Shown here: piece by piece, positions 8,672 to 16,489 of the stretch | How positions within the stretch are numbered: the stretch's first letter is position 1 | Layout: each line of letters starts with the position of its first letter | Origin: Lactimicrobium massiliense | Lineage (GTDB): Bacteria > Bacillota_I > Bacilli_A > Erysipelotrichales > Erysipelotrichaceae | Length of the DNA: 64,000 bases | Reading direction: 5' to 3' | NCBI RefSeq assembly: GCF_900343155.1 | Contig: NZ_OUNG01000001.1 | Location: 496,001-560,000 of the forward strand | Notes under the pieces: generated by a model | Database searches by the model: none | Seen by the model: only the letters and a program-made list of their open reading frames with translations | Told to the model about the DNA's origin: nothing | Translations under genes and position numbers: made by a program

Positions 8672-10168
8672 TTATTCCTTATCTGGTGCTCCCTTAACGC
8701 TGGTTTCCAGTGTTTTTATCCTCTTCAGGTTCACAAGAAAAATCGATACTGCTGCCTGTATCGTCATTCCGCTCATTCCGCACGCATGGGCATTTCCATA
8801 ATCGAGGGTCTGCTTCAGTTCCGCATTCTTAGCCTCGATCTTGTATCGCTCAGTATATAGTTCTCTGAATTCATCTGATTTCATGTAATCCATCTGAGCA
8901 ATATGCGTATCTGATTTGATCTTTACCGAGTAGGTTTTAGACTTCGCACCTTCCTTGTAACAGCCGTTTCGCAAAGGACAGTTTCTGCATTTCTCTACAT
9001 CGAAGAAATAGGTAACTACTTTTGTATCAGAACCATTCGCTGCTTTCTCCTGACCGCCTTTGCTTTTTCTGACTGCCATATGTCCTGCCGGGCATACATA
9101 CATCCCGGCATCCTTGTTGAACTCAAACTCTTTCTCCCGGCTTCCATGCAGAACATTCTCACTCAGCTTTGATGCCAGCTTAATTCCTTTTTCTGAGGTG
9201 TATTCAATATTGTCTTTCTCGGAATATGCGCCATCACCAATCAGAGCGTCTACGGTTACTCCTGCGTTTTCTGCTTTCTCAATCAGATCTGCCGCCTGCT
9301 TTCCGTCATGTTTCTCTCCGGTTGTCACTGCTGCACTCACAATGACTCTGTCCGTGGTCATGGCAATATGCGTCTTATACCCGAAGAAGGAAGTGTCTGC
9401 AGTCTTATGTCCCACTTTCGCATCCGGATCTCTGGAAAATTCCAGCTGTTCTCTCGTGTCTTCAACTCCTTCTTTCAGGTAGTTGAGACGTTCCTGGATA
9501 TCCGGTATCTTCTGAAGCCGCTCATCTGAAGCGATCAGATCCAGCAGTTCCTTGCAGTATTCGATTTCATCCTCCAGAAGACCGCTGCTTTCCCGCTTCT
9601 TCGGCATTCTGTCCTTCATGGTTTCATCCGCTGCATATACAGACTTTCTCAGTTCCTTTGCCCGCCTGATCAGTTCCTCACGCGGAGAAATATGCTGGTA
9701 GAGTGCATTGGTATGAGTGGAATCAACGATGATCTTTTCGTGATCGTGAATAATTCCTTTCTTCTTCCCGATTTCAACAGTCTTGCCAATCAGCACATTC
9801 AGCAGATCGGTATCCTTGAGTCTGGTTCTGCGAAATTTGGTAAGCAGGCTCGGATCAATGAATTCAGTTTCTTCAGGCCTGTAGCCCAGAAAGTATTTCA
9901 TTTCCATGTCATATCGGACTCTTTCAATCAGATCACGGTCACTGAGTTTGCGTGCGGTCTTAAGAAGCAGATATTTGAACAGCAGTACCGGATCAGCTGC
10001 AGTTCTGCCCATACAGTCGCTGTAGTTGTTCTGAACTTCTTTAGCAACAAAAGAGAAGTCAATCGTTTCGTTCATCTGGCGCCAGAAGTAATCTCCAGGG
10101 ATCAGAATATCATAGAGCTCGTTATAAGAGCCAAGATCCAACTGGGGCATATCAATCATTCTGAGCAT
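8672..10168 (-). CDS. IS1182-type transposase (first kind)
   Basis: The transposase has 498 residues, with the N-terminal DUF772-like region (DPVLLFKYLLLKTARKLSDRDLIERV) and the DDE domain: D in IIVDSTHTNA, D in LIGDGAYSEKDN, and E in the C-terminal YTERYKIEAKNAELKQ segment. A cysteine cluster (CRNCPLRNGC) is typical of IS1182 relatives. The ATG at 10168 follows GGAGG by seven bases; the longer frame starts inside the promoter. The frame is intact. Confidence 0.9.
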   Translation of the reverse strand: MLRMIDMPQLDLGSYNELYDILIPGDYFWRQMNETIDFSFVAKEVQNNYSDCMGRTAADPVLLFKYLLLKTARKLSDRDLIERVRYDMEMKYFLGYRPEETEFIDPSLLTKFRRTRLKDTDLLNVLIGKTVEIGKKKGIIHDHEKIIVDSTHTNALYQHISPREELIRRAKELRKSVYAADETMKDRMPKKRESSGLLEDEIEYCKELLDLIASDERLQKIPDIQERLNYLKEGVEDTREQLEFSRDPDAKVGHKTADTSFFGYKTHIAMTTDRVIVSAAVTTGEKHDGKQAADLIEKAENAGVTVDALIGDGAYSEKDNIEYTSEKGIKLASKLSENVLHGSREKEFEFNKDAGMYVCPAGHMAVRKSKGGQEKAANGSDTKVVTYFFDVEKCRNCPLRNGCYKEGAKSKTYSVKIKSDTHIAQMDYMKSDEFRELYTERYKIEAKNAELKQTLDYGNAHACGMSGMTIQAAVSIFLVNLKRIKTLETSVKGAPDKE

Positions 10169-10193
10169 AAAGACACCTCCGGAGTATAGACAC

Positions 10194-10222
10194 ATTGTAT
10201 ACCATGCATGCATGTATTTCAA
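10194..10222 (-). promoter_or_regulatory. Promoter of the first IS1182-type transposase
   Basis: TTGAAA (10217-10222) and TACAAT (10194-10199) on the minus strand are 17 bases apart. The spacer contains CATGCATGCATG, a motif seen again in two other IS promoters in this window. Confidence 0.75.
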
Positions 10223-10235
10223 CCAAAATGTGCAG

Positions 10236-10271
10236 AAAAAGCGCATACTCATTGATTAGGATTACGCGCTT
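10236..10271 (-). terminator. Terminator of the MFS transporter gene
   Basis: On the minus strand AAGCGC (10266-10271) pairs with GCGCTT (10239-10244) around a 21-base loop and is followed by TTTCTG. It lies 35 bases after the MFS stop and right at the edge of the IS. Confidence 0.7.
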
Positions 10272-10305
10272 ATCATTTTGGATTGGATGTCCGTGTCCAA
10301 GCAGC

Positions 10306-11676
10306 TCATAGGTTAATGAGTGATGCATAATCGGCTATTCGATAACCGCACTTTTTCAGCACCCTCGCATCTGCCGCCTTTTTTGTTTGTTTTGGAAAAC
10401 GGAATGCAAAGAAGTACAGCAGCAGCCCCACAACAGCACTTGCTGTAAACAGAACGCCAACTGGTAAGAGCACCGTTTCTCCATAGGAATTGACATACGT
10501 CTGTGTACTGACCGCATTGATCAGGCCGCTGCCAATCATCGGTCCGATGATCATCGGCACAAGTACATAGGCAAGCAGGCGGATTCCCTGAAACATGCCG
10601 ACATGATCGACCGGCGTCTCATCACGGATAGCGCTGGAGAATAAGATCAAAATGGATACATAGCCTGTCATCATGATGATGCCGGCAATGATAAATGGAA
10701 TCACGGATGTCAGAAAGCCTGCCGCAAACAAACCGATGCAGTAAAGAGATATACTGATGAAAGCAAGTGTGCGTTTGCCATAGCGGTCCACCAGTCTGCC
10801 AACTGCCAGAGAGCAGATGCTGGCAAAGATGATGATCACTGCCATGACAAGACCGCTCAAAGCATTCCCAAAGCCAAGTGTCTTTTCCAGATAAATCAGA
10901 AGATACGGCATGAATACCTGTACAGAAATATTGAAGATACAGATACCAAGCAGGCAGAGATAGAATTTTGCGTTTTCACGGATGACGGATGGACGGAAGC
11001 CATAGATGATGCTTTCCCAGAAGTTCATCTTCTCTTTGCTTTGTACAGGTTTTGTATCCGGTACAAATAACAGTCCTAACAATCCTGCCACACTGACACT
11101 GGCACCAATGACCACAAAGAATGCCGGCCAGCCAAGCAGTGAAGAAAGAATACTGCCCGTACCAGCCACAATTAACATTGCCAGCAACGGGAATACATTC
11201 AGCACGCCTTCAATGGTGCCGCGGTTGGTTTCATCACTTGTCTCTGTCACCCAGGCATTAAAGGAGGCATCATTGGCAAGTGATCCGCAGAAGGACATGA
11301 TGCAGTCCATGACAATCACAATCGTGACTGTCATTGCCAGCACTTTTGCCGTGGACATTCCCGGGAAAAGTATTGCCGTATGTTCTCTGGAAATCAATGC
11401 AAACAATGCTGTCATGATACCCCAGACAACATACCCGATACAGAGGAAATACCGCCGGTGTCCCATGCGGTCAGAAATGATGCCGCCAACCAGCGTGGCA
11501 ATGGTAGATACTGCAGCACTCCAGGCAACCATAGCTGCAATGTCACCGGCACTGCCGCCGATCCTGTTAAACAGAAACAGATTGAATTCCATGTTTTCGA
11601 CAGCCCAGGCAAGCTGGCCGATCAGGCCAAACACAATGATGGTGAGCCACTGCTGCCATGATAATTTTGTTTTCAT
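10306..11676 (-). CDS. Major facilitator superfamily transporter
   Basis: The 456-residue membrane protein has twelve predicted helices. The loop between helices 2 and 3 carries the MFS signature GGIISDRMGHRR, repeated in the second half as VGRLVDRYGKR. A soluble loop (FVPDTKPVQSKEKMNFW) separates the two six-helix halves. It resembles sugar/cation symporter-like or uncharacterised MFS proteins; the substrate is unknown. GAGGATA precedes the ATG at 11676. An IS1595-type element ends only 41 bases upstream, so the original promoter may have been moved away; a TATACT box at 11697-11702 remains. Confidence 0.85.
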   Translation of the reverse strand: MKTKLSWQQWLTIIVFGLIGQLAWAVENMEFNLFLFNRIGGSAGDIAAMVAWSAAVSTIATLVGGIISDRMGHRRYFLCIGYVVWGIMTALFALISREHTAILFPGMSTAKVLAMTVTIVIVMDCIMSFCGSLANDASFNAWVTETSDETNRGTIEGVLNVFPLLAMLIVAGTGSILSSLLGWPAFFVVIGASVSVAGLLGLLFVPDTKPVQSKEKMNFWESIIYGFRPSVIRENAKFYLCLLGICIFNISVQVFMPYLLIYLEKTLGFGNALSGLVMAVIIIFASICSLAVGRLVDRYGKRTLAFISISLYCIGLFAAGFLTSVIPFIIAGIIMMTGYVSILILFSSAIRDETPVDHVGMFQGIRLLAYVLVPMIIGPMIGSGLINAVSTQTYVNSYGETVLLPVGVLFTASAVVGLLLYFFAFRFPKQTKKAADARVLKKCGYRIADYASLINL

Positions 11677-11717
11677 ATACGCTATCCTCTGTCCTCAGTA
11701 TAGTCTTTTTTCCGCAA

Positions 11718-12905
11718 CGCTATTTTCAAATAAATAGTTGATGTACCCGAACAAGTACATCAAGTTAATATCTATAACTTATCATGACTTCAGTTGAGGT
11801 GATGATATGCTCGTTAATCAGAATTTCCTGAATTCTTTATCTCCTGTCGAAATTGAATTCATTCGTGTTGGTTTAGAAAAGCTATTCAGAGAGAAAGTAA
11901 ACTGTACGACAACAAATTACGAGAATCTCTCTTTGCATGTTGAGAAATGTCCTCATTGTGGTTCAACTCACTTTGTTAAGAATGGCTTTAACCCACATAA
12001 TCGTCAGAAATACAGATGTAAAAAATGCAAATCTGTTTTTATGGCAACAACAGGTACGATGTTTACTCATTCCAGAACAAGCTTTGATATCTGGACTACT
12101 TTTATCTCTGGCGAGCTTAACGGAATGACTCTGACTCAGCAGAGTGTAGCTACAGGCTTATCAGTTACTACCTGCTTCAACATGCGTCACAAGTTATATC
12201 AGGCTGCAGCAAAGATTCAGAATAATGTGGTCTTAAGTGGAAATGTTGAATTGGATCCTACTTATACCAAAATCAACCTGAAAGGGACCAGGAAGGATAA
12301 AATGCCAAGATTCAGCAAACAGCGTGGAAAGCATCGCCGTCATTCAACCAAGCGTGCTTTACCTGGCACCAGCCATCACAAGATCTGCCTGGTAACAGCT
12401 ATTGATGAGCATGACAATATTCTCTTTAAAATTGGAGGATTAGGCAGAGAGAGTGCAGAAATTCTGAATCAATACAGCTCTCACTTCGCAGCGCATTCAA
12501 CAATTATCAGTGATGACAGCCATAGCATTCAAACTTTCGTGGGCGATAATCACTTCAACAGTGACATTATTCCATCTAACGGTTATTTAACACCAAAGGG
12601 CAATACAGTATCTGAAGTAAACGAGCTTCACTCTGAGCTAAAAAACATGATCAGGCAGAAACATGGTATCAGCACAAGACATCTCCAGGGTTATTTGAAT
12701 TGGATCGTCATGAAGAAATATTTAAAGTACAGGCTGGACATGCGCAAATGGAAATCAGAAGCATACATGGAAACAATGTTTGAACAGATTCCATTTACCT
12801 GTGCGGAGATCCCAAAGCTTAAAATGCCAATTAACCTCTATGAGGCATATAGCTCATGATATTTTGGTGTTTACAGCCTCATCAACTAAATCTTTGAAAA
12901 TAGCG
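11718..12905 (+). mobile_element. IS1595-family insertion sequence, complete
   Basis: The 1188-bp element has inverted repeats of 26 bp with three mismatches (11718-11743 and 12880-12905, tips CGCTATTTTC). It is flanked by an 8-bp target duplication, TTCCGCAA, at 11710-11717 and 12906-12913; 8 bp is normal for IS1595. One transposase gene fills it. It lies immediately upstream of the oppositely oriented MFS gene. Confidence 0.95.
11807..12859 (+). CDS. IS1595-family transposase
   Basis: This 350-residue protein has an N-terminal zinc ribbon (CPHCGS about 48-53 and CKKC about 71-74) and the ISXO2-like DDE domain: Asp in VELDPTYTKINLKG, Asp in TIISDDSHSIQTF, and a C-terminal HSELKNMIRQKHGISTRHLQGYLNW segment. 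The usual DET at the first catalytic site reads DPT here; the Asp is kept. GAGGTG lies before the start at 11807. The frame is complete. Confidence 0.92.
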   Translation: MLVNQNFLNSLSPVEIEFIRVGLEKLFREKVNCTTTNYENLSLHVEKCPHCGSTHFVKNGFNPHNRQKYRCKKCKSVFMATTGTMFTHSRTSFDIWTTFISGELNGMTLTQQSVATGLSVTTCFNMRHKLYQAAAKIQNNVVLSGNVELDPTYTKINLKGTRKDKMPRFSKQRGKHRRHSTKRALPGTSHHKICLVTAIDEHDNILFKIGGLGRESAEILNQYSSHFAAHSTIISDDSHSIQTFVGDNHFNSDIIPSNGYLTPKGNTVSEVNELHSELKNMIRQKHGISTRHLQGYLNWIVMKKYLKYRLDMRKWKSEAYMETMFEQIPFTCAEIPKLKMPINLYEAYSS

Positions 12906-13015
12906 TTCCGCAAAAAAAGCAGAAACTCAAAGCACTGGAAGAAGTCATCCTTCCCTGTTCTGAATAATCTGCCTTTCAATAACACTGACTTTCTGAAGAT
13001 GTCATGAAGACATAC

Positions 13016-13117
13016 TTACTTGATATTCTTTAACCATCTGATAATTCTCTTGAAATTCATAATCAGTGCAATAACAGCGATGATAAAAATGATCGTTACG
13101 ATAATTGTACCTTTCAT
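13016..13117 (-). CDS. Small membrane peptide, 33 residues
   Basis: This short frame encodes a Met-Lys start, an almost uninterrupted hydrophobic stretch (about residues 4-21) and a basic tail (FKRIIRWLKNIK). GAGGTAG lies seven bases before the ATG. It starts 14 bases after the stop of the secreted protein gene at 13132 and is probably cotranscribed with it. The shape, one helix plus a cationic amphipathic tail, is that of small membrane toxins, holin-like peptides or membrane partners. No family can be named. Confidence 0.5.
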   Translation of the reverse strand: MKGTIIVTIIFIIAVIALIMNFKRIIRWLKNIK

Positions 13118-13131
13118 TAGAACTACCTCAT

Positions 13132-13719
13132 TCAACTCCAGTAGGTTACTAAATTACGGCCTTCAATTCTTGCTTGAACTCCACCGGTCCAACTTGGACC
13201 GCCTACCCACGGTATCGCCATACTAAAATTCATAAAATAAGTTGCTTTGGTGGAAGAGTCAAGAGATAGCGAGCCAGAAACACTCGTTATCACAACAAAG
13301 TGCCATGGATCATATGCAGCTGTAATTCTGTAATTTCTAATATCAATCGTAAACCCAGCATTCGCTGCAGCAGTAACAACATTTATTTTATATGTTCCAT
13401 TAGTCACATTTGCTCTCGTATGCCAAGGACTCCATCCAAAAAAGATCAGATGATCAATGTCTGATTTTTCATCCGAAAAATCAGCAACCTTTTCAACAGT
13501 AATAATTCCCACTTCACCATTTGAAAGAACTACCTCATGGCTTTGCTTTTCTCCTAACTGTAAAGTAGGAATTTCAAATTTATCACCTTGCAAACCTTCA
13601 TTATCGAATACAGGACTATTGCTTTCATCAGATGCGGCATTAACCTTTAAAGCAGTTAGTGGAAGAACTAAAGTAAGGACCATTAGCGAGGAAAAGATTT
13701 TTTTAATTGTACTTGACAT
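13132..13719 (-). CDS. Secreted protein of unknown function, DUF5626-like
   Basis: The 195-residue protein has a clear signal peptide (KK, hydrophobic core, cut near VNAAS, residue 29). The mature part has no cysteines and is probably a beta-sandwich; NGTYKINV, TIDIRNYRITAAYDPW and SGSLSLDSSTKATYFMNFS resemble the small secreted DUF5626 family of Firmicutes, an identification from memory. AAGGAGG lies six bases before the ATG. The gene sits in an AT-rich patch between two ISs, followed by a 33-residue membrane peptide. This suggests horizontally acquired surface or antagonism genes, but the function is unknown. Confidence 0.7.
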   Translation of the reverse strand: MSSTIKKIFSSLMVLTLVLPLTALKVNAASDESNSPVFDNEGLQGDKFEIPTLQLGEKQSHEVVLSNGEVGIITVEKVADFSDEKSDIDHLIFFGWSPWHTRANVTNGTYKINVVTAAANAGFTIDIRNYRITAAYDPWHFVVITSVSGSLSLDSSTKATYFMNFSMAIPWVGGPSWTGGVQARIEGRNLVTYWS

Positions 13720-13738
13720 AGTCAGCCTCCTTTTCGTA

Positions 13739-13752
13739 CATAAACGTTTTCA
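13739..13752. promoter_or_regulatory. Cre-like site upstream of the secreted protein gene
   Basis: On the minus strand TGAAAACGTTTATG matches the cre consensus TGWAARCGYTWNCW at 12 of 14 positions. It is 20 bases before the start codon, where CcpA would repress. Confidence 0.4.
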
Positions 13753-14186
13753 TATTGTCTAAGAAGTACAGTGAACGCTGTTAATTCTGCACTTCTCATA
13801 TCACGAACTCTCACTATATTATTATCAAAATTGACTATATTTGACGTGCAACAGATGCATCACTCACTTTTCTTGATAACAGGGAGAATTGTGACTTTAC
13901 CAAAGATTTTGCTTTAACCTAGCGTGCATATTTCGCCTTATATTGCAAGCAATGTGCAATTTTCAGTAATTAATATGTAATATTTTTCGGTGGCTTGATA
14001 TTGCTTCACAAGATTTCAAGAAGAACACTAATAAATCTCTCGACTCAGCAGCGAACACGATAACCTTATTGTTCACTGTTTTCAGCAAACAATTTTTCTT
14101 CACATTCCTGTCCTACAGTTATCATATTGGTATGACGTAAAAAAACAAGCATATATTTTTATTACACAATTCGTTATAATAATAGT

Positions 14187-14325
14187 TATGTTTTAAAACT
14201 ATATTATTTAGCTGAATGCAACCATTATTTCTACCTCAAAGGGCATATTAATCTTAACTTCCAGAAATATTATCCCTTGAATGTTTACAGCCGTTGAGTT
14301 TGCTTACCCAACGGCTGTTTTATTA
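14187..14325 (+). ncRNA. Possible small RNA
   Basis: A TATAAT at 14175-14180 (weak -35, TATATT at 14152) would start a transcript near 14187. A strong rho-independent terminator ends it near 14322. The longest start-to-stop frame inside is 11 codons and has no ribosome binding site. The RNA would be about 135 nt. This could also be the leftover end of a lost gene. Confidence 0.3.
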
Positions 14326-14328
14326 TTT
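14287..14328 (+). terminator. Strong terminator with no gene in front
   Basis: The perfect 10-bp stem ACAGCCGTTG / CAACGGCTGT (14287-14296 with 14309-14318) is followed by TTTATTATTTTT. The second IS1182-type element begins a few bases later. Confidence 0.9.
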
Positions 14329-14338
14329 TTCTGAAGGG

Positions 14339-14377
14339 GCTGTAACAGTTGAGTAAGCTGTTACAGCTCATTTTTTT
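14339..14377 (+). terminator. Terminator-like hairpin in the IS left end
   Basis: GCTGTAACAG (14339-14348) pairs perfectly with CTGTTACAGC (14358-14367) and is followed by TCATTTTTTT. It would stop outside transcription from entering the transposase gene. Confidence 0.75.
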
Positions 14378-14470
14378 GCGCTTGCACATATTTTCGCTGT
14401 ATATCTATCAGTGCAAACCAGAAGCCGATTTATTCATGTGAAAAATATGAAAAATATCCATATATTATCA

Positions 14471-14499
14471 TTGATATATTATATGCGTGCATGTATAAT
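14471..14499 (+). promoter_or_regulatory. Promoter of the second IS1182-type transposase (leaderless)
   Basis: TTGATA (14471-14476) and TATAAT (14494-14499) are exactly 17 bases apart. The expected transcript start falls at about 14506, which is itself an in-frame ATG. Confidence 0.85.
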
Positions 14500-14505
14500 A
14501 TGAGT

Positions 14506-16119
14506 ATGAAAAATGCTGATCTCGTTTTTGCAGGACACGATCAGCGCTCTTATTATAACGCTGTTCAGCTGGCCCTGCCACTTAGCACAATGATTCGTGT
14601 ACCTCATTCTGATATGCTGTTCTCTTTTCTGGATGCGGTGAAGGAAGTTAATTTCAATCGCTTTGTTAAACCGATCCGTTCAAATAACACGCATAGTCAC
14701 TCCCGAGGAATGCTCGTCAAAGTTCTTCTGTTTGCTTACATGAACCGTATTTTTTCCCTGACTGATATTGTCCAGCACTGCCGTACGGATATCAGATTTA
14801 TCGATCTGTCCAATTGGGAAGCACCAAGCAAAATGGCGTTCTCACGTGTTATGAATCAGCTGACGGTATCTATTGATGATCTTATGAAAGAGTTGAATCT
14901 GAAGCTGATTGATCAGACAGGTATTGATCCAAACACGCAGTTTGTGGATGGAACAAAGATTGAGGCAAATGCTCATAAAAATTCTTTTGTGTACAAGCGG
15001 AGAATTCTGAATGCACGCAACAATCTGTACAGAGACCTTTCCAAGGCGATCAGCTCTTTGAATCTGTCTTACAAATACCAATATGAGATAAAAGACCGTT
15101 ATAACGCATTAGAAATCTGGAATATTGTTCAGAAGCTGATGGATGTGATGGTTGCCGATAACATTGAACTCCAGTATGGAAAGGGTCATCGCAAATCCGA
15201 TATTCAAAAGCGGTATGATGTGCTTCTGGACTATGCGATTCGTCTTACCACATATGAGTACTGGCTGTCTGTCATGGGCAGCAGGAACAGTTGCTCAAAG
15301 ACTGACCATGATGCGACATTTATGGCTACCAAGTGGGATTACTACAATCGCTCCGGTATAACAAGACCATGCTATAACTGCCAGATTGCTGTATCTGGTG
15401 GATTGATCATTAACAGTGATATTTATCAGACACCGGGTGATACCGTCACCTGGATCCCGTTCATGGAGAGATTCCATACGCTGTATGGATTCTACCCGAA
15501 GAAACCAGTCGCTGATGCCGGATATGGAGGATATGACAACTACCTGTATAACATCAGCCACGGTATCGATCTCGTCCAGAAATTTAACATGTATGGAAAA
15601 GAGCACGATAAAGTTTTTCAAAAGAGAAATCCGTACAATCTTGTTAATTGGAAAAAGAACGAACATGGGTACCGGATCTGCCCGAATGGGAGAACATTTG
15701 ACCAATATGAAGGGGACATCTATGCCTCTACCCGGGCAGGCAATCTATCCATAACGCAGAAATATACAGAGCCAAAACATTGCGAAGGTTGTCCGCTGAA
15801 AGAAAAATGCCTTATGAAAACAAACAAGAAAGGCTACAAGGAAGTAGGACTTAATGTCGTTGGAGAAGAGCTGAAAGCAGAAGCCAGAAAACAACTGGAT
15901 ACAGAACATGGTATAAAGCTGAAGGTAATGCGCAGCGAACAGGCAGAAGGAGCTTTTGCAGCAATCAAAGAAGATATGGGATTTGACCGTTTCCACAGAA
16001 GAGGATTGAAAACCGTGAAAATGGAATTTCTTATGGTATGTCTGGGATATAATCTGCGTAAATACCATAGCTGGAGACTCCGACGAATGGCTGCAGTTCC
16101 TCAGAATATGATGAGCTGA
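14506..16119 (+). CDS. IS1182-type transposase (second kind), copy 1
   Basis: About 537 residues. The N-terminal DUF772 region (RGMLVKVLLFAYMNRIFSLTDIVQHCR) precedes a DDE domain: D in FVDGTKIEANAHK, D in PVADAGYGGYDN, E in RSEQAEGAFAAIKEDMGFDR. The Cys motif CEGCPLKEKC is typical. ATGs at 14491, 14500 and 14506 are in frame and none has a Shine-Dalgarno sequence. The -10 box ends at 14499, so the mRNA should begin at the 14506 ATG; I chose that start. The frame is intact. Confidence 0.88.
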   Translation: MKNADLVFAGHDQRSYYNAVQLALPLSTMIRVPHSDMLFSFLDAVKEVNFNRFVKPIRSNNTHSHSRGMLVKVLLFAYMNRIFSLTDIVQHCRTDIRFIDLSNWEAPSKMAFSRVMNQLTVSIDDLMKELNLKLIDQTGIDPNTQFVDGTKIEANAHKNSFVYKRRILNARNNLYRDLSKAISSLNLSYKYQYEIKDRYNALEIWNIVQKLMDVMVADNIELQYGKGHRKSDIQKRYDVLLDYAIRLTTYEYWLSVMGSRNSCSKTDHDATFMATKWDYYNRSGITRPCYNCQIAVSGGLIINSDIYQTPGDTVTWIPFMERFHTLYGFYPKKPVADAGYGGYDNYLYNISHGIDLVQKFNMYGKEHDKVFQKRNPYNLVNWKKNEHGYRICPNGRTFDQYEGDIYASTRAGNLSITQKYTEPKHCEGCPLKEKCLMKTNKKGYKEVGLNVVGEELKAEARKQLDTEHGIKLKVMRSEQAEGAFAAIKEDMGFDRFHRRGLKTVKMEFLMVCLGYNLRKYHSWRLRRMAAVPQNMMS

Positions 16120-16401
16120 TCAGAAAATAGAGCAAAAAATGATCTGAAATATAAGAAAAGGCAAAGAACTGTTTTAATAATGCTTTGATATAAACCATTC
16201 ATGCATAGAAATGACTCTGTTGAATAAGTCTTGGTAAAGATAATACAAAAGAAAACAAAAAGGCCCATAACAGAGCTAATTCATTAGCAACTGTTACAGG
16301 CCCTAATGTTTTATCTCGCATAGGATAATACTAACCTTCAAATATCCATCAGCAATTTTTCTGCATTTCAAAAGTAACTATTTCCTTCTTAGAACGAATA
16401 A

Positions 16402-16436
16402 AGCAGATCAGGGGAAGTCCTCTGATCTGCTATGAT
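16402..16436 (-). terminator. Terminator between the IS and the HPr-LDH gene
   Basis: The perfect 10-bp stem AGCAGATCAG / CTGATCTGCT (16402-16411 with 16422-16431). T-rich bases follow on both strands (ATTTTT on plus, TTATTC on minus), so it can serve the minus-strand HPr-LDH gene ending at 16490. Confidence 0.75.
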
Positions 16437-16489
16437 TTTTAGAAGCACCGTTTGCACTATGCCTCAAATTTATATATAAATACAGTTGC

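Larger units (their letters stand above)
8589..10229 (-). mobile_element. IS1182-type insertion sequence (first kind), ends tentative
   Basis: A transposase gene is flanked by a weak inverted repeat, ATTTTGGATGAAAA at 8589 and, on the other strand, ATTTTGGTTGAAAT ending at 10229 (about 12 of 14). I find no clear target duplication, so the ends may be off by some bases. The element sits between the S10-like peptidase gene and the terminator of the MFS gene. Its transposase is only distantly related to that of the second IS1182-type element at 14336. Confidence 0.6.
13753..14335. other. AT-rich intergenic region
   Basis: I find no convincing gene on either strand in these roughly 580 bases. 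They hold upstream sequence of the secreted protein gene, then on the plus strand a TATAAT box at 14175-14180 and a strong terminator at 14287-14325 with no reading frame between. The base composition is clearly more AT-rich than the flanking housekeeping genes. Confidence 0.6.
14336..16303 (+). mobile_element. IS1182-type insertion sequence (second kind), copy 1, complete
   Basis: The terminal inverted repeats are GGGGCTGTAACAGTTG (14336-14351) and its near-perfect complement at 16288-16303 (one mismatch). Both ends fold into hairpins. The 1968-bp element carries one transposase gene. A second, almost identical copy in the same orientation begins at 63477, which confirms the left boundary. 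No target duplication is evident. Confidence 0.9.

Noticed and set aside
8640..8672. Target duplication of the first IS1182-type element
   Set aside because: No matching short repeat is found at the proposed ends, so I did not claim one.
14112..14128. Small minus-strand frame of 19 codons in the AT-rich region
   Set aside because: No ribosome binding site and no conserved feature; likely noise.
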